Assembly: GCA_022410635.1 (NCBI GenBank)
Contig: JAJVDF010000207.1
Coordinates: 1,262,803-1,326,802, forward strand
Source: Tretioscincus oriximinensis
Taxonomy: Eukaryota > Chordata > Lepidosauria > Squamata > Gymnophthalmidae
DNA length: 64,000 nucleotides
Direction: 5' to 3'
Shown piece after piece: positions 33,595 through 45,945 of this stretch (positions are counted from its first letter, which is position 1; each line of letters begins with the position of its first letter). A program made the position numbers and the translations under genes. A model generated the notes under the pieces. The model saw only the letters and a list, made by a program, of their open reading frames with translations, was not told the origin of the DNA and ran no database searches.

Positions 33595-35149
33595 AGGACC
33601 AGTAATAAAATATTTTTAGCTACCCAAACACTAAGATGCCGATCTTATGGCAAACCTAGAAGTCAAATATTCTGGCTTCAGAATTTTTCTAAGAAGATGC
33701 TACGAAATACTTTTTACATTGCTGTGGGAAGAAAAAAAATCCATGTACTATTGTTTAGCTATTGTATTTCTCAATATTCCCATTGGAAAACTCTAAAGCT
33801 TCATGACATATGCATTTATTTTGTGCCTGAGGCAAAGTCAAAATGTCTCCTCTTGCAATCATTAATTTATTTATATTTGGATAACCATTATTTCACAGGG
33901 AGGAGAAAAAAGTAGAAATCATGGGAGCAAAGCAAATTTGCAAGCTGAGTCACACGTGGCCTTTCTGAATCATCTGAGAACCAAATCTTTGAAGTGATTC
34001 ATCTCTGCCTAACTGAAATCAGGCGGCAAAGTTTCTGCGTTGAAAAATAACAAAACAAATAAATGGAAAAGACGAGAGCAGAGAACACGGGCTGTACAGA
34101 AACAGTTGTTTCTCCACCTTTCCTTGACTTTTTTCTTGATTTGCTGTAAGACCCAGTTTAGCGTCCTTTCAACAGCAACCAAACACATGTGCTTGTTACG
34201 CACAAAACGAACGTTAAAGAATGAGTGGATGGGTCATTAATCCAACCCCCCAAGACAAGGCTTGCCAGAGGGTTTTCATCTGATTCAGAAGACTGCTCAA
34301 AGCTCCACAAAAGGCTGGAAGGCTGGGACTTAGCATTGTGCAACAGCCTCTCAGACGGTTGAGAAATGCCAAATGAGGCACGTTCATGGGAGTGGACCCA
34401 CATGGATGACACACTGAATGAGCAAACAGAGACAGATCATGGGAGGAAGGTGGGGTGGGAGGTGGAGGGGGGAATGAATGTTGACAATGACATGACAGCA
34501 AGCCTGCAGGGGGTAGCATTAACGGCTTGGGAAAGCAATCAAGGAGAGCAGCAGAGCCAAGATCTGAAGGTGAGGTATGACAAGTAATGGGACTCAGGAA
34601 GTTCATTAAACAAGATTATACCAAATGGATACGAGGGTGTTGAGCTCTGGGGCTGGGGTGGGCACCATAGCCCGAGTCTCATCCCATTTGAAGCGAGGGA
34701 TTCCCCCTAGATACACGCCTTCCTTAACCCCTTTGCTGCCAAAAGAATCAAACTGCAGCAAATATTCAGTCAAAGGGTATATTTTCTAAAAGCATTTTAT
34801 TGTTATTAAAAGTAATAAAAGGCAACCAGTGAGACTGCAAATGCCTCTCCATTTGAGCTCTCCATTTACAAATTCTCTGGCCCAAAAAACGAGGGCTAAA
34901 GTGATACCACTTGTGTCTCTCAAATGTTTGACCAGTAGTTGCATCCACAAACATTTTATTTTTAAAAAAGACCGTAGAATGGCAGATGATAGAATGCATG
35001 TTCCTATCCCATTTCCACCCCATATTTAAGATAAAAAATATACATTCTATGTCGTTAGTGCAGATGACAGATGCAAAATACTCCAACAAATACTCTGAAC
35101 CAGTGGTTCCCAATTTTTTTTCCATCTGTGTAAACTGCATAGTTGTGTT

Positions 35150-35275
35150 AATCCTAGGCCACATCCCCATGCACAATTTCTACCAAGTTGGTACCAAAAT
35201 CACCATCAATCCATCNCACGAGATCATGCATGTTCAGAGATCCACTCACTAAAAAGGCCTGTTGTTGTGGAATTT
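35150..35275. repeat. Unclassified repeat U2, copy 1
   Basis: 'ggccacatccccatgcacaattt', 'caagttggtaccaaa', 'gatccactcactaaaaaggcc' and 'tgttgt' match 44400-44520 in order. No family name. Confidence 0.55.
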
Positions 35276-35284
35276 CTAGCCATA

Positions 35285-35540
35285 AAATCATAGAATGTAA
35301 GAACATTAAGAGGAGCCCTGCTGAATTGGGCTGGAGCTCACCTTGTCCAGCATTCTGTCGGACACAATGGCCCACCAATTGCACCTGGACAGTCCGGAAC
35401 AGAAGAAGGCAAAATCTTCAACTGTCCTCAATGCCCTGCAAAAGGCATTTCAGGAATACTGCCTGTTGCTCGGAGCCAGTATCAAGACATCCATCCTAGT
35501 AGCTGTTTATACCCTTGACTTCCATGCAGTTTGTGCAATT
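35285..35540 (-). repeat. CR1 LINE 3' end, antisense
   Basis: 'gtaagaacattaagaggagccc', 'gtccagcattctgtcggacacaatggcccaccaa', 'tttcaggaatactgcctgttgctc' and 'agacatccatcctagtagctgttta' are reverse complements of blocks at 26060-26300. Confidence 0.85.
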
Positions 35541-36639
35541 CAGGAGCGGGCATTTTGTAAAACTCAAATGAAAGCTTTGTGGCTAATTGACTCTGTCTGG
35601 ACACGGCCTTAGTTGGCTTCCAATAACATGATGCAAAATGATTTTAAGAATTTCCAGAAGGCCCGCAGATAAGATGGAAGCTGCTTCTCTCATGTGGAAG
35701 GCAACCTTCCCGAACATTTAGCACAATCAAGACAAATAAGAATTAAAGGTAGGCTTTATGAGGTGGCCTAGTTAAACAACAATAGTTCCTTGGCAAAGAA
35801 AAGAAAACAAAGGCAAAGACCTAAAACATCTATAGAAGTCCATAATGAGTGTCCATTTTTATCCCATTTAGACTGAGTAGGAGTGAGATTTATCCAAATC
35901 CAGTCCTTCATTATTCATTGCACAGTCCTCTCAGCTAAGCGTCATGCCTCTTTGTGCCTATGACACATTAATAGCTTAATTTCTACAGGAGTTATAGGCA
36001 GACATTTGCCCTAGGGGTTTTCTTTTACATTTTCAGAAATTCCTCTCCATGCTACTACTATATAAATGCTAATAACTGTCACTTATTAGAAGTGCTGTTT
36101 CATTCTAGCAGCACATCCAAGAAACAAAATCCTCTCTATTTATTCTTTTTCAAAAAAAAGGGAGAATCCATCTATTTCGCTGCTGCACTCACAGAAAGTC
36201 TACAATTCTCATCCTCATTCTGGCTAAGAGGTATTCAGCAACTGTTATCAAGAGGCGACGTTGCTTGACCCTGAGGAGGTTTTGTAAGGGCTACGTTCAA
36301 GCTGCAATTATGAGAAGTTGGAAAATGATAGCACTCATGGAACATTCCTGACTCTCTTTTTCTTTCCAACCCTTCTAGTTGCTAATATGTCAAAAGGTGT
36401 GAGACTGATCTCTAGTTAATAAGTTCAACGGGTNAGAGACAGGGTTTCAGCACTGTCCTACGCTTCTCCAAATTATATTTCACTAGTCTCTTGGCCCTGA
36501 ATCTGAATTATTTATATATTTACAGTATTTATATTTATATTTTGCCCTATACTCAAGGCTTTCAGGTTGGAGCACAACGGAAGGATTATAAAAACAGTAA
36601 AACAACAGTTAAAAAGGAGAAGGATATAGTTCACTCAGT

Positions 36640-36720
36640 TCATGTATCTTAATTAATTAATTAATTTCTATACCGCTCTAGACCCAAAGGTCTCAGGGCA
36701 GTTAGCAATAAAAACTACCT
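36640..36720 (-). repeat. L2-like LINE tail, antisense, split by CR1
   Basis: 'aattaattaattaatttctataccgctctag' and 'aaaggtctcagggcagttagcaataaaaa' are the antisense L2 tail. The related body resumes at 37115 beyond the CR1 copy. Confidence 0.65.
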
Positions 36721-37115
36721 GGAAACCATATCCTATGATGAATAGTTAAAGGATCTAGGGGCGTTTAGTCTGCAAAAAAGAAGACTGAGAGGAGACTTGA
36801 TAGCTGTCTACAAATATCTGAAGGGCTGTCATAGAGCAGTGGGATCAGCATTATTCTCCTTGTCACATGGAAGGGCTAGAAACGATGGGCTGAAACTGCA
36901 GGGGAGCAGATTTAGATTAGATATCAGAAAAAACTTTTTAACTGTCAGGGTGATAAACCAGTTGCCATGAGAGGTGGTGAGTTCGTCTTCGCTGGAAGTT
37001 TTTAAAAAGAGACTGGACAGTCATCTGTCCAGGATGGTTTAATGAATGTTGCATTGAGCAGGGGGTTGGAACCAATGGCCCTGGAGGTCCCTTCCAAGTC
37101 TATGATTCTAAAAAC
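36717..37115 (+). repeat. CR1 LINE 3' end (avian-type subfamily), nested in L2-like copy
   Basis: 'ggggcgtttagtctgcaaaa', 'gaagactgagaggagacttgatagctgtctacaaatatctg', 'gcagatttagattagatatcagaaaaaactttttaactg', 'gtggtgagttcgtcttcgctgg' and 'ggaggtcccttccaagtctatgattcta' follow the classical CR1 3' end. No polymerase frame remains. It is more complete and less decayed than other CR1 copies here. Confidence 0.9.
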
Positions 37116-37345
37116 CCAGCCACATCTAAAAGTAGGGAAGGTGTGTAACATACAGAGCCTAACACCACAGAGGGAAGACCATTCTATAGTCTGAGGGATA
37201 CCACACAGAAGGCCCTCACATGTGTTCATATCTTTTACAATTCAAGGTGGTGGTGGTACTATCAAGAGGGTCTCTGGTCCTAAGGTGCAGGCAGAGCTGT
37301 ATGAAAGGAGGTGCCCCTTCAAATATTGGAGTGCAGCGTTTTATT
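37115..37345 (-). repeat. L2-like LINE body, antisense, downstream part of split copy
   Basis: 'ccattctatagtctgagggataccacacagaaggccctcacatgtg' and 'gtgccccttcaaatattggag' match the antisense L2-like pattern ('ccaccacagagaaggtcc') seen at 31540. Confidence 0.5.
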
Positions 37346-37469
37346 TGCTATTTTATTTATACATTTAGTTGCAGAATTTTATTTTCATGAAATCTATAGT
37401 ATACTAGTCAGTGGTATAGATTCCACTCAAAGTAACCCTGTGCTCAGATAGCCTACAGACTAGATTACT

Positions 37470-37690
37470 TTAATGCATTTTACATGGTTCTGTCCTTAAA
37501 GGCACTTCAGAAATTGGAACTAGGGCATAATGAAGCAGCCTTACTGGTGACAAGAAATTGTAGATGGATGCACATCTTGAACAAAAAGGCCTCATTACCA
37601 ATTAATTATTGAGTTAATTCAAGGTACTGCTACTGATTCATAAAGCCCTAAATGGCTTTGAATATGTGAAGAAGCACCTTTTCCCTTATA
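37470..37690 (+). repeat. L2-like LINE polymerase fragment, target of Tc1 insertion
   Basis: 'gattactttaatgcattttacatgg', 'cttcagaaattggaactagggcataatgaagcagc' and 'tcataaagccctaaatggctttg' reproduce the L2-like polymerase region. It is cut off by the Tc1-type end starting after TA at 37690. Confidence 0.6.
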
Positions 37691-37850
37691 CAGTGCCTTG
37701 CAAGACTATTCATTCCTCTTGAACCTTTCCACATTTTTTCACNTTACACTCACAAATGTAAATGTATTTTATTTGGATTTTATGTGATAGACCANCACAA
37801 AGGATNNGGTATGTATGAAATGGAAATGAAATGATACATGGTATCTTTAC
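37691..37850. mobile_element. Tc1-type transposon end
   Basis: Starts directly after TA with CAGTGCCTTGCAAGACTATT, followed by 'tttggattttatgtgatagac'. This matches the widespread vertebrate Tc1-like terminal sequence (CAGTGCCTTGCAAAAGTATTCAT). The other end was not located. Sequence up to about 38060 may be decayed interior. No transposase frame; four Ns fall inside. Confidence 0.7.
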
Positions 37851-38418
37851 CTCTATGGTAGTTAAGTCATGAAGTGTTAAGTCATGAAATGTGCCCATGC
37901 AACCATTCCCTACAAATCTCCGTTGACCCATGTTTCATGATATATTTTCTCTGATTTCATTGTGAGGTTCACTGTGGCCTCGTTAAAAAGTCACCCATAT
38001 GGCATGTGCTAGACAGGAGCAGCAAAAACTTCAGCAAGAACATTGGCAAGATTCAAGACAAACAAATTCTTTGTTTACTTCCTGAACACTGATGGGTGGA
38101 CAGAGCAGCCAATCAAGAGACTTGCACTCGTAATGGGATTAGAAGTTCCCTGGTGTTCAATGTGATGGGAATATAGTTCTCTACAGCTTCTTGATGTGGT
38201 AATGTGGACTTACACAGGTATGCAAGGACCAAATTGCAGTTAGCTTCTGACAGGAATAAAGGAAATTCCATGGGGATGGGAGTTTTTCATGTTAGTTTCC
38301 AACCTTGGTGGAAATTGTGTTATCTTCTTCTAGGTTTATGTTTTTATTCTTGTTTTGTATATTTTAATTGCTGCAACATATCTTAAGATCTCATGGTATA
38401 AGGTGAGATATTAATATC

Positions 38419-38914
38419 TAGGGTTGCCATACATCCCGGGAAAGCGGGACAATCCTGGTTTGGGGGACTAAAATATAGTCCCCTCTGGGTTTTAAGACAA
38501 AATCCTGGCTTTTTACATTCCCAATGCTGCATCAGGGAATGTAAAAATGCAGGATTTTAAAGGCAAAGCAGCCGTCCCAAGCAACGCTTTCCGGGATCCT
38601 GGAAGGAACCTCGGAGTGTGCCATAGCTACTCCAGTGCTGGAGGCGGGGTTTTGCGCACCTGCTTGCAAAGTGTACCAACTCACATCCAGCAAAGGAAAA
38701 ACACCTGGGTTTGTGACAGGAGGACAGCTCTGTTCTCCTGGCACAAACCCAGGCATTTTTCCTCCGCTGGAGGCGAGTTGGCACGCTAGCAGGTGCGCGA
38801 AACCCCGCCTCCAGCACTGTAACAGCTACGCGCGCACACGGACGCTTGTGGTGAGACAGGCACCCCCACCCCATCCCCGTCCCGGTTTTGGGCTGCCAAA
38901 ATATGGCAGCCCTA
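38419..38914. mobile_element. hAT-type fold-back element with perfect 8-bp target duplication
   Basis: The 496-bp element starts TAGGGTTGCCATA and ends TATGGCAGCCCTA, flanked by ttaatatc at 38411-38418 and 38915-38922, a perfect octamer duplication. Inside, arms at about 38622-38714 and 38738-38828 are reverse complements over roughly 90 bases (gctggaggcggggttt..cgcgcacctgc). CpGs are well kept. Short frames crossing the arms are mirror artefacts. Confidence 0.9.
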
Positions 38915-39535
38915 TTAATATCTTACCTTATTACACTTTCTAGGATTGTACGTCATCTTGTACATAAAACTTATTTGCTTTATAAAATTTTAATAAGCAT
39001 TCCATCTCCTTCATGATCCATATCATTCATAAAAATGTGTATAGAGGCAGGAAATATTATGTGACATCTAGAGTCTTTTGCCTACATGGAAGTAGAATTC
39101 AAAGCAGTAGCTATCAAAGTCTGGATCTGGGTCTTCAACCAGAGGAACCAGAAGTAACCTTCACTAACAGCTTAAATGAATACAGTGATATAATAGTAAT
39201 AAATAGAAAAGAAAAAGAAAAATATTTATTATAAAATAAACTAACAGCAGATGTGAGATGGATGATATGTGGCTTGTAACTATGCACTGAAAGGTTGGTA
39301 GATGTTTAGTAAACCACAAACAGAGTATGAGTCAATAGTGTAATACAGCAAGAGGAAAGGCAAATGAGTAAAAAAATACTCACAATCTGCAACTTGCAGC
39401 TAGTCATAGATCTACTTTACTGTGCACTGGTGAGATGCTGTTGAAATTCTGTGATTAATGCTCAGTATTTCTATTTAGAAAAAATTGGGAACAGCGTAGA
39501 AAAACTGCAGCAAATATTATCAAGGAACTGAATAA

Positions 39536-39559
39536 TCTATCTATCTATCTATCTATCTA
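39536..39559. repeat. (CTAT)n microsatellite
   Basis: Six CTAT units. Confidence 0.95.
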
Positions 39560-40309
39560 GTTTGCTGCTTCCTCCTCTCTCCTCAGGAAAGATGGTTCAC
39601 AATATCCTGGAAGAAGGAGAGGACACCACTAATGACCTTTAGGGGTTTCCTCCCACCACTATAAGTCAGTCTCCAGGTCCCTATTCCCTAAGTTGCATCC
39701 ACCATGGTGTATAATATCAAAACGCTGATTTTCTTTCCCTATGGCTAGCAAAATAAAACTTCTCTAGTCAAATGGAATACCATCTAATGCGTTTCAATAA
39801 TGGGATTTGACCTCGGAGCACCATTGAACTACACTTACAGATACTGGTAGTCTCATTAAAGCATTATTGCCTTATTGAGAAAATGAACCTTCTCTTCAGT
39901 GGCATAACTTCCATTAGTAGACAGAGTCTGTATGTCTTCCCCTAACTCCCAGATACACACACGCATGCACGCACACACACGTATAAGCTGCCGCAGGTGG
40001 GGACCTGACCTGACTCTAAACCGCCCCCTGCAAACCACATGGGCCACACCACCCACCCACCAGTGCCCGATCCAAACTGTCTGCAACATGCCCGAGCCAC
40101 TGCAGCAGGAATGTCCACAAACTTAACCTACACATGTATTTTTGCAGGCTTTCCCAACTAGTAAATTATAAAAGGGAATATAAACCATANAAAACAATAT
40201 ATATAGGGTTAAATACTTTCAGAATTGACCACCNAAAACATCATCTATTGCCCACGGCATTCTTGAAGATCACAAACATCATCGGGGAGCTTATGATACA
40301 GCTGCTANA

Positions 40310-40530
40310 ATTTATTTAGTGGCCTTTCTTGTGGTGGCCCCAGCTTTCTGGAATGCTGTTCCCTTTGATATTTATGTCATAACGATATAACCATATCATT
40401 CAGGGTCCTATCGATGACACTTTTAATCATTCTAATACAAACATTTTTTCCTCTCCCACACACTATGTTTAATTATGTTTTAAAAGACATGATTACTTCT
40501 ATCTTCTATATTGTTAACCATGTCAAGATT
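40310..40530 (+). repeat. L2-like LINE 3' fragment
   Basis: 'cttgtggtggccccagctttctggaatgctgttccc' is the AP.FWN.VP-type polymerase end, followed by 'tttaatcattctaata'. Short and decayed. Confidence 0.5.
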
Positions 40531-41224
40531 CTAGCAAGAGAACAGCTATAAAAATATTTTAAATGGTATTAATAATAAATTAAGCAAACAAAAGCAACCC
40601 CAAAAGTACCACCATAAAACATGAAATAAAAGGCCATAAAAACCATTAGGCTTTCGTCTTTGCTTGTTGAACTTCAGAAAACCTTACTCAGAGCAAGAAA
40701 CTAAAAAGGCTTAATCATTCAAAAGGCTTTTCATGAAAAAGTCTTTGTTAAAGTATTTTTNGCATGTCTAGGGCAAAAAAAAAAGAATAATTAGAAAGAA
40801 ACTATTTTTCATGTAAGAATAAATAATTGCCTTGAATTTTAGTAGTCAAAGAAGAAGAAACTTCATATTTTTGAAATTTCAGTGCTAAAAACAGAAATAT
40901 TACACTCCCCTCTCATAGATCCCATCTGTACATAAATTGTAATCCNTAGTCAAACTACATTCAAAATGAAGGGACAAACCAGTAAAGGGACCAGTAATTT
41001 TCTTTCCATTGTTTAACCCAAAGTGGATTTTTAATTATCAAATTGCCATTGTGTTGTCCGGGATGGGTGAGCTCATCCAATATATAGCATCCAGTATCAC
41101 ACGGTGGGCCACCACTTGCTGCTTGATATATGAGGAGCGCTGCTAGATCAGATCAAAAACCATCAAACCCAGCATCCTTTCTCACATCATGATACATTAT
41201 TTGCTACTGAACATTTTTCTATAT

Positions 41225-41775
41225 CAGTTCACCTCTTAAATGAATTATTTTAAAATCTGCTTCAGCCTGAAGAGCCACCCTTATGAAATCAGGTTGCAAT
41301 GTCTAGGGCTCTTCCGCCTTGAAAGACAGTGTTTAAGGTGTGATGTGATTGGCGTGAATAAAATCATGCACGGGATGAATAGGAAAAAAAATCTCTGTCA
41401 CACAGCACTAGAATCAAGGTGCACTTTTTGAAACAGATGGGCAGAAGAGTTAGGAGAAACAAGGGGCCATTGGCTGTAGAAATTACTTCCAGAAGATGTG
41501 GTAGTAGCTAGCAATCTGAATAGCTTTAAGATAGGATTCATGTATGCCAGGTGCATCAAAGAAGGGGTGTTTTTATACTTCCTCTGGGATGGCGCAACAG
41601 ACAGCATTCCTGAAATATCATTTGCAGGGAGTTGAGAACAAGTGATGTTTTTGCCTTTTTCTGCTTGGGACTGTCCAGGTGCAATTGGGGGGGGGGCAAA
41701 CTGTAAGACAAAATTCTGGACTAGATGGGCTGTGACCTCATTCAGAAAGACTTTTCTTAGGTTCTTATGACTTCA
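41225..41775 (+). repeat. CR1 LINE 3' region, near-complete 3' end
   Basis: 'ggttgcaatgtctagggctcttccgccttgaaagacagtgttta', 'catgcacgggatgaatagg', 'ccagaagatgtggtagtagctagc', 'gcattcctgaaatatcatttgcaggga' and 'cttttcttaggttcttatgact'. A run of nine G interrupts the 3' end. Frames are closed. Confidence 0.85.
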
Positions 41776-42549
41776 TAACAAAGATCCCCTTCCTTAATCA
41801 TTCTGAGGGGAACTTCTGTTCAACCCCATGAGAACTCTCAAGTGCAATTTCTCAGGGATACATTTGATGTCCCATGCTTTACATTGTGTGCGTATGGAAG
41901 CCCCAAAGATAGTTGCTATTAAAAACAGTTGATTTTCCTCTTATCTCAGCCACAAAATAACTCACATTTCTGGACACGTAGGCTTTTCTGTTCCACGCGA
42001 AACTAGACAAAACATTTTATAAGTAACTTTTCGTAAGTGGCATAACTTGTTATCCAACTTCCTGATTGGCCACAGCTTATCAATATTTGCAAAGCAACCT
42101 AAGCAGCTAACACTGCATTGTTTTTATATAAACATATGACCTATAAAATGAAAGGGCAAGATGAAAGATGGTGTTAAAACAAGGTAGCAATCGTTAAGAA
42201 ATATTTCACCTCAAAACAGAGAGAAGAAACAAACGCTATTCTACTAGTTCAACTCCGTAATTCCTAACTAAGTACTCATGACTTCTGATGATAAGAGAAA
42301 CAGATCAGCAGAACATGGGATGGTCACACATTCCCCATTCCTGAAGGAATGTAGAAGTTTGGCAATGTGCTCACATAAAGCATTGGATGTCTTGTTTTCT
42401 TCAGTTGTCTTTGTTTCAAAAAATAGTTTTACAATACCATGACAATAGCAATACATACCCAGCAAGGGGTTGCAAAACCAAATTGTGCACATAGTTTTGT
42501 GTCCAGCCACTCACAAAGNCTTCCTTGCTGTCTCTTCAGTCTTGGAGGT

Positions 42550-42630
42550 GAGAAGAACTTGAGCATGTGATAGTCTTCTCAGTGATGGCCCCGACTTTGG
42601 AATAGAGCTGTTCCGTGTCCAGTGAAATAG
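42550..42630 (+). repeat. L2-like LINE fragment, 5' of an insertion
   Basis: 'agtcttctcagtgatggccccgactttggaatagagctgttcc' matches the L2-like polymerase end. The tail appears at 43005-43180. Confidence 0.6.
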
Positions 42631-43003
42631 GGGTCCCCACCTCACCACCTCAGATTTTGGTGAAATTTGCTACAGGGGTTCCATATGACAGAAACTGGTG
42701 TTTTGCCAGTTTGTTAAGTTCTAACAGCTGTGCAGTTTCCCAGATTTTGCCCCTATAAGACCACCACTTCCATTTTTACATCTTCTGAAAGTTGACCAAC
42801 ACAGTGATGAGGCTTGCACATCATTTTGGACTCCTTTACTTGAAGGGCCCTGGAATCTACATTTTTTAATCTTATGACCTGAAATTTTGCACAGTACAGT
42901 CTTCCATCATAAGAAACCCATGTAGAAAATTTCATCAAACTGAGATGGGGATGGAATGACTCATTAGCCTTCCTGTGCAGATAAGCCGGGGACCAAGCCC
43001 NTA
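42631..43003. mobile_element. Inverted-repeat element inside L2-like copy
   Basis: The left part 'cctcagattttggtgaaatttgctacaggggtt' and the right part 'cccatgtagaaaatttcatcaaactgagatgg' are imperfect reverse complements near the ends of a roughly 370-bp insert that interrupts the L2-like fragment. Terminal bases and target duplication are not certain. Confidence 0.5.
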
Positions 43004-43180
43004 TGGTTTCCAGTACCTGATTAAAATTTACTTGTTCAGGCTTTTTTTCTCTATTTCCTGATCATAGCCTGCTAAACTGGGAGAAGCTTAATTTTGAATA
43101 TGTTTCACTATTTGTTTTAATTATGTGTTGCAACATGGGATTTTCAGATGAAAGGCAGGATACAAATGTTATAAATAACA
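43004..43180 (+). repeat. L2-like LINE tail, 3' of the insertion
   Basis: 'ttaaaatttacttgttcaggc', 'tttgttttaattatgtgttgc' and 'aggcaggatacaaatgttataaataa' form the tail of the copy that starts at 42550. Confidence 0.6.
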
Positions 43181-43430
43181 GTAACAAACCCCCATCTGGA
43201 GCCATCTCAGCTCTCTGGCAAGAACACTGAGCGTGGAGAAATTTAGGAGTTGCTTGCAGCTCACCAGGCCACCCCAGAAACTCCACATTGTGGCAGAAAT
43301 ACAACACCATCGCGGGCAGAAATACAACAGCTCTGCTATCAGCTGCAGATCGCCCAAGTACTGAAGTACAGACCAGGGTTCTCCATTGCCAGGGGCCACA
43401 GNGGACCACCTCAGGTCACCTTTGTTCAAT

Positions 43431-43510
43431 ATTCACAATCAGCCAGCCAATCACGAATGCTGTCACTTTGAAAAGAGACAGTGTTCAATATTGGCTGGCC
43501 GATTGTGAAT
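43431..43510. repeat. 80-bp hairpin
   Basis: ATTCACAATCAGCCAGCCAA (43431 on) pairs with the copy ending at 43510 over 21 bases with one mismatch. Inside, 'gctgtcacttt' and 'agagacagtg' extend the stem. Just upstream, 'ggcagaaatacaaca' occurs twice (43295-43330). Confidence 0.7.
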
Positions 43511-44399
43511 TCCACAAAGCGTCTTTTATTATATTAAGGATATTGAAGATACCAGCTCTTTTTATGAAATAGCACCATATAAATCAAATAGCAAAAGATA
43601 AAGGCAAAAGGGCAGGTGGCAATGCAATTCCCAAACTGAGAATGGAAGGACTTTATTAAAGACTGTCAAAAATATTCATCCTAACCTATCTTAGCTTGAC
43701 AGGTTGCTGTAGCATCTGTTTTGTGTGAGGAACATGTCTCGTTCTTATTTTCTTTAATTATCTTGACTTCCCCAGAAGTTAAGCTCACCCAGACCTTCAT
43801 TTTGTTCTTGATGTTCCCATTTTGGCTCCTTGGATAATAAGAGTTGGGGTTCATATTATCCAAATGGCTGAAACTGACTATACCCAACCTAATCTACCCA
43901 AGAACTTTGATTTTTAAAGCAAAGGAAACAGAATTCAGAAAGCAAGATGAGGAAAAACATTCACTTTTAGTTACACGGAAGTAAATTATCACAACTTATT
44001 ACTCACAGTCTAAATTTGGATTGTTTCTAAGATCTCTAAACAAAACACTTAAAACAGCAAGTTTAATTTGAACTCTATTAAATACAGCCTGTGATCAAAG
44101 GAAATGCTCAAATTTCAAGAATAGGACAGATTAGTCTGGACCCAGACTAATACAGTTACTTCTTTGAAATCTAGCCATTTAGAACTTCACTGATCATTTA
44201 TGAAATCTTGGAGGTAGATAAAAACAGCAGAGGATGAGATTGTCACAAGCTATTAGCAAAGCAAGAAGAACTTGCAGGATACGAGAAAACACAATTCTAG
44301 CACATTTAACTACACAGTCCAAAGTTGTATAGATTTATCCAAGATTTGTTTTTAAGGCATTTGAATTCAGGTTGGATTTGCAACTAACAACATACAAAC

Positions 44400-44520
44400 T
44401 AAGGCTGCATCCCCATGAAGAATTTTTATCACTTTGGTACCTACAGCAGGCTGAATTTGCCCCATGGGGTAATGCAGGATCAGTGATCCACTTACTAAAA
44501 AGGGCCGTTGTCCTGGTTTT
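44400..44520. repeat. Unclassified repeat U2, copy 2
   Basis: 'ggctgcatccccatgaagaattt', 'actttggtacc' and 'gatccacttactaaaaagggcc' match 35150-35275. Confidence 0.55.
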
Positions 44521-45839
44521 TATGCCTTCATTTTTGGACTACAGTGTAAATCTGCTAAAAAGCCTTCCACTGTGGGAAAATCNTAAATCTCGCAGACTTC
44601 AAGGCTAGATGTAAAAATTAATTGGCTCTCGGCTTGCAGAGAATGCTGGGAATTGCAGTAANACTCCAGGCAAATGTTGAATATGTTAAAATGATTGTAA
44701 GCCATTTTAAAGTGGAATGCAACATTTTCAAAAATCAAAAAAGCATGAAGACTAGTCATATCTCTAGATTGACATGACCTCAAATAGTTTTCTTCATAAG
44801 GTCTGTATAATTTTCAAAAGGCTGCATAATCTTGCAGATAACACGTAACACAAAAATTTTAAGTGGTATAATTGTCTTTTGGAGCAATTTTAGGGAATAA
44901 TTTCATCCTTTCTATAGCAAAGGTAAAGATATTGAGTATTATACAAGGAGAGTAATTATACCACTAATGTGATTTTTTTTTTCTGGTTCACATTACACGC
45001 TCCCCACTGCCTTCATTTTTCATTCATTTGGCTAGAAGGGAATTGTAGTAAGACAAGCACAGCAGTGACTTATGGGACATGCCATGTGCCAAGAATACAA
45101 GGAAATGTAACAAGAAAACAGCCTGGAATAGTGAAAGTGAGTTGGGAGGCAATCNCAAATGGGTTATTCCAGATTTAAGGTAAATTTAGAATTTGGGAAT
45201 GGGTTTTAGTTTCCAAATTCAGATTTCTGTAATAAAGTAACAGTTAAAAGTTAACATCTTTCTAATAGCTGACACAGGGGTTACCACAACTTGCAATTAA
45301 GTAAGAATACTTAGCCTTGTTATCTAATTTTAAAGACAGCAATATATTTGTACCTACAATGGGACTCCTGTCAGCTAGCTNAAATGTAGTAAAGCACAGA
45401 GTAAAAAGAGGTTGAAACTTATGGGTCAGGTATCATTTTTTAAGAAAAGGAGATAAATGAAAAAAATATCTCACTCACTATCTGTAGATCTGTCTCCTTT
45501 TTTATCCCACAAAAGTCCTGAGTCACCTGATTATGATCTTACACCTCAGTTTCTGCAATACAAATCAACCTGGTTTTCCAAGATTATTTCAATATCTTCT
45601 TCTCCTCAAGAGCCTTATCTGAATTACACTGTCCCCATCTTTTCTTACTGTAGATTTAGAGACGTGGGAAAAGCTTAGGGGTTATTTAAGTTGCTGAATA
45701 AGCAGAAGTTGCATTAACACTTTTTTCAAAACCAGTGGCTAAAAATTCTCAAAACTGCACAGGTAAATCAAACTATTTCCCTATGCCAGTTTGCACTTCA
45801 ATGAACCAGGAAATTCAGAAACTGCCTCTAATAAAGTAA

Positions 45840-45945
45840 GTCCAACAAGGGGTCTTATAGCACTTGGGCGTTAACAGGAGAAAGATAGGTGGCATGAGCT
45901 TCCTATTAATACGGCTATTTCTCTGAAATCGACTCTAATGAAGTA
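45840..45945. repeat. Palindromic repeat family P, deletion copy
   Basis: 'aagtccaacaaggggtcttatagcacttgg', 'aggtggcatgagctt' then directly 'aatacggctatttctctgaaa'. The central arms are missing. Confidence 0.65.

Noticed and set aside
38547..38943. Overlapping open frames on both strands around 38.6 kb
   Set aside because: They mirror each other because the region is an inverted repeat inside a hAT element.
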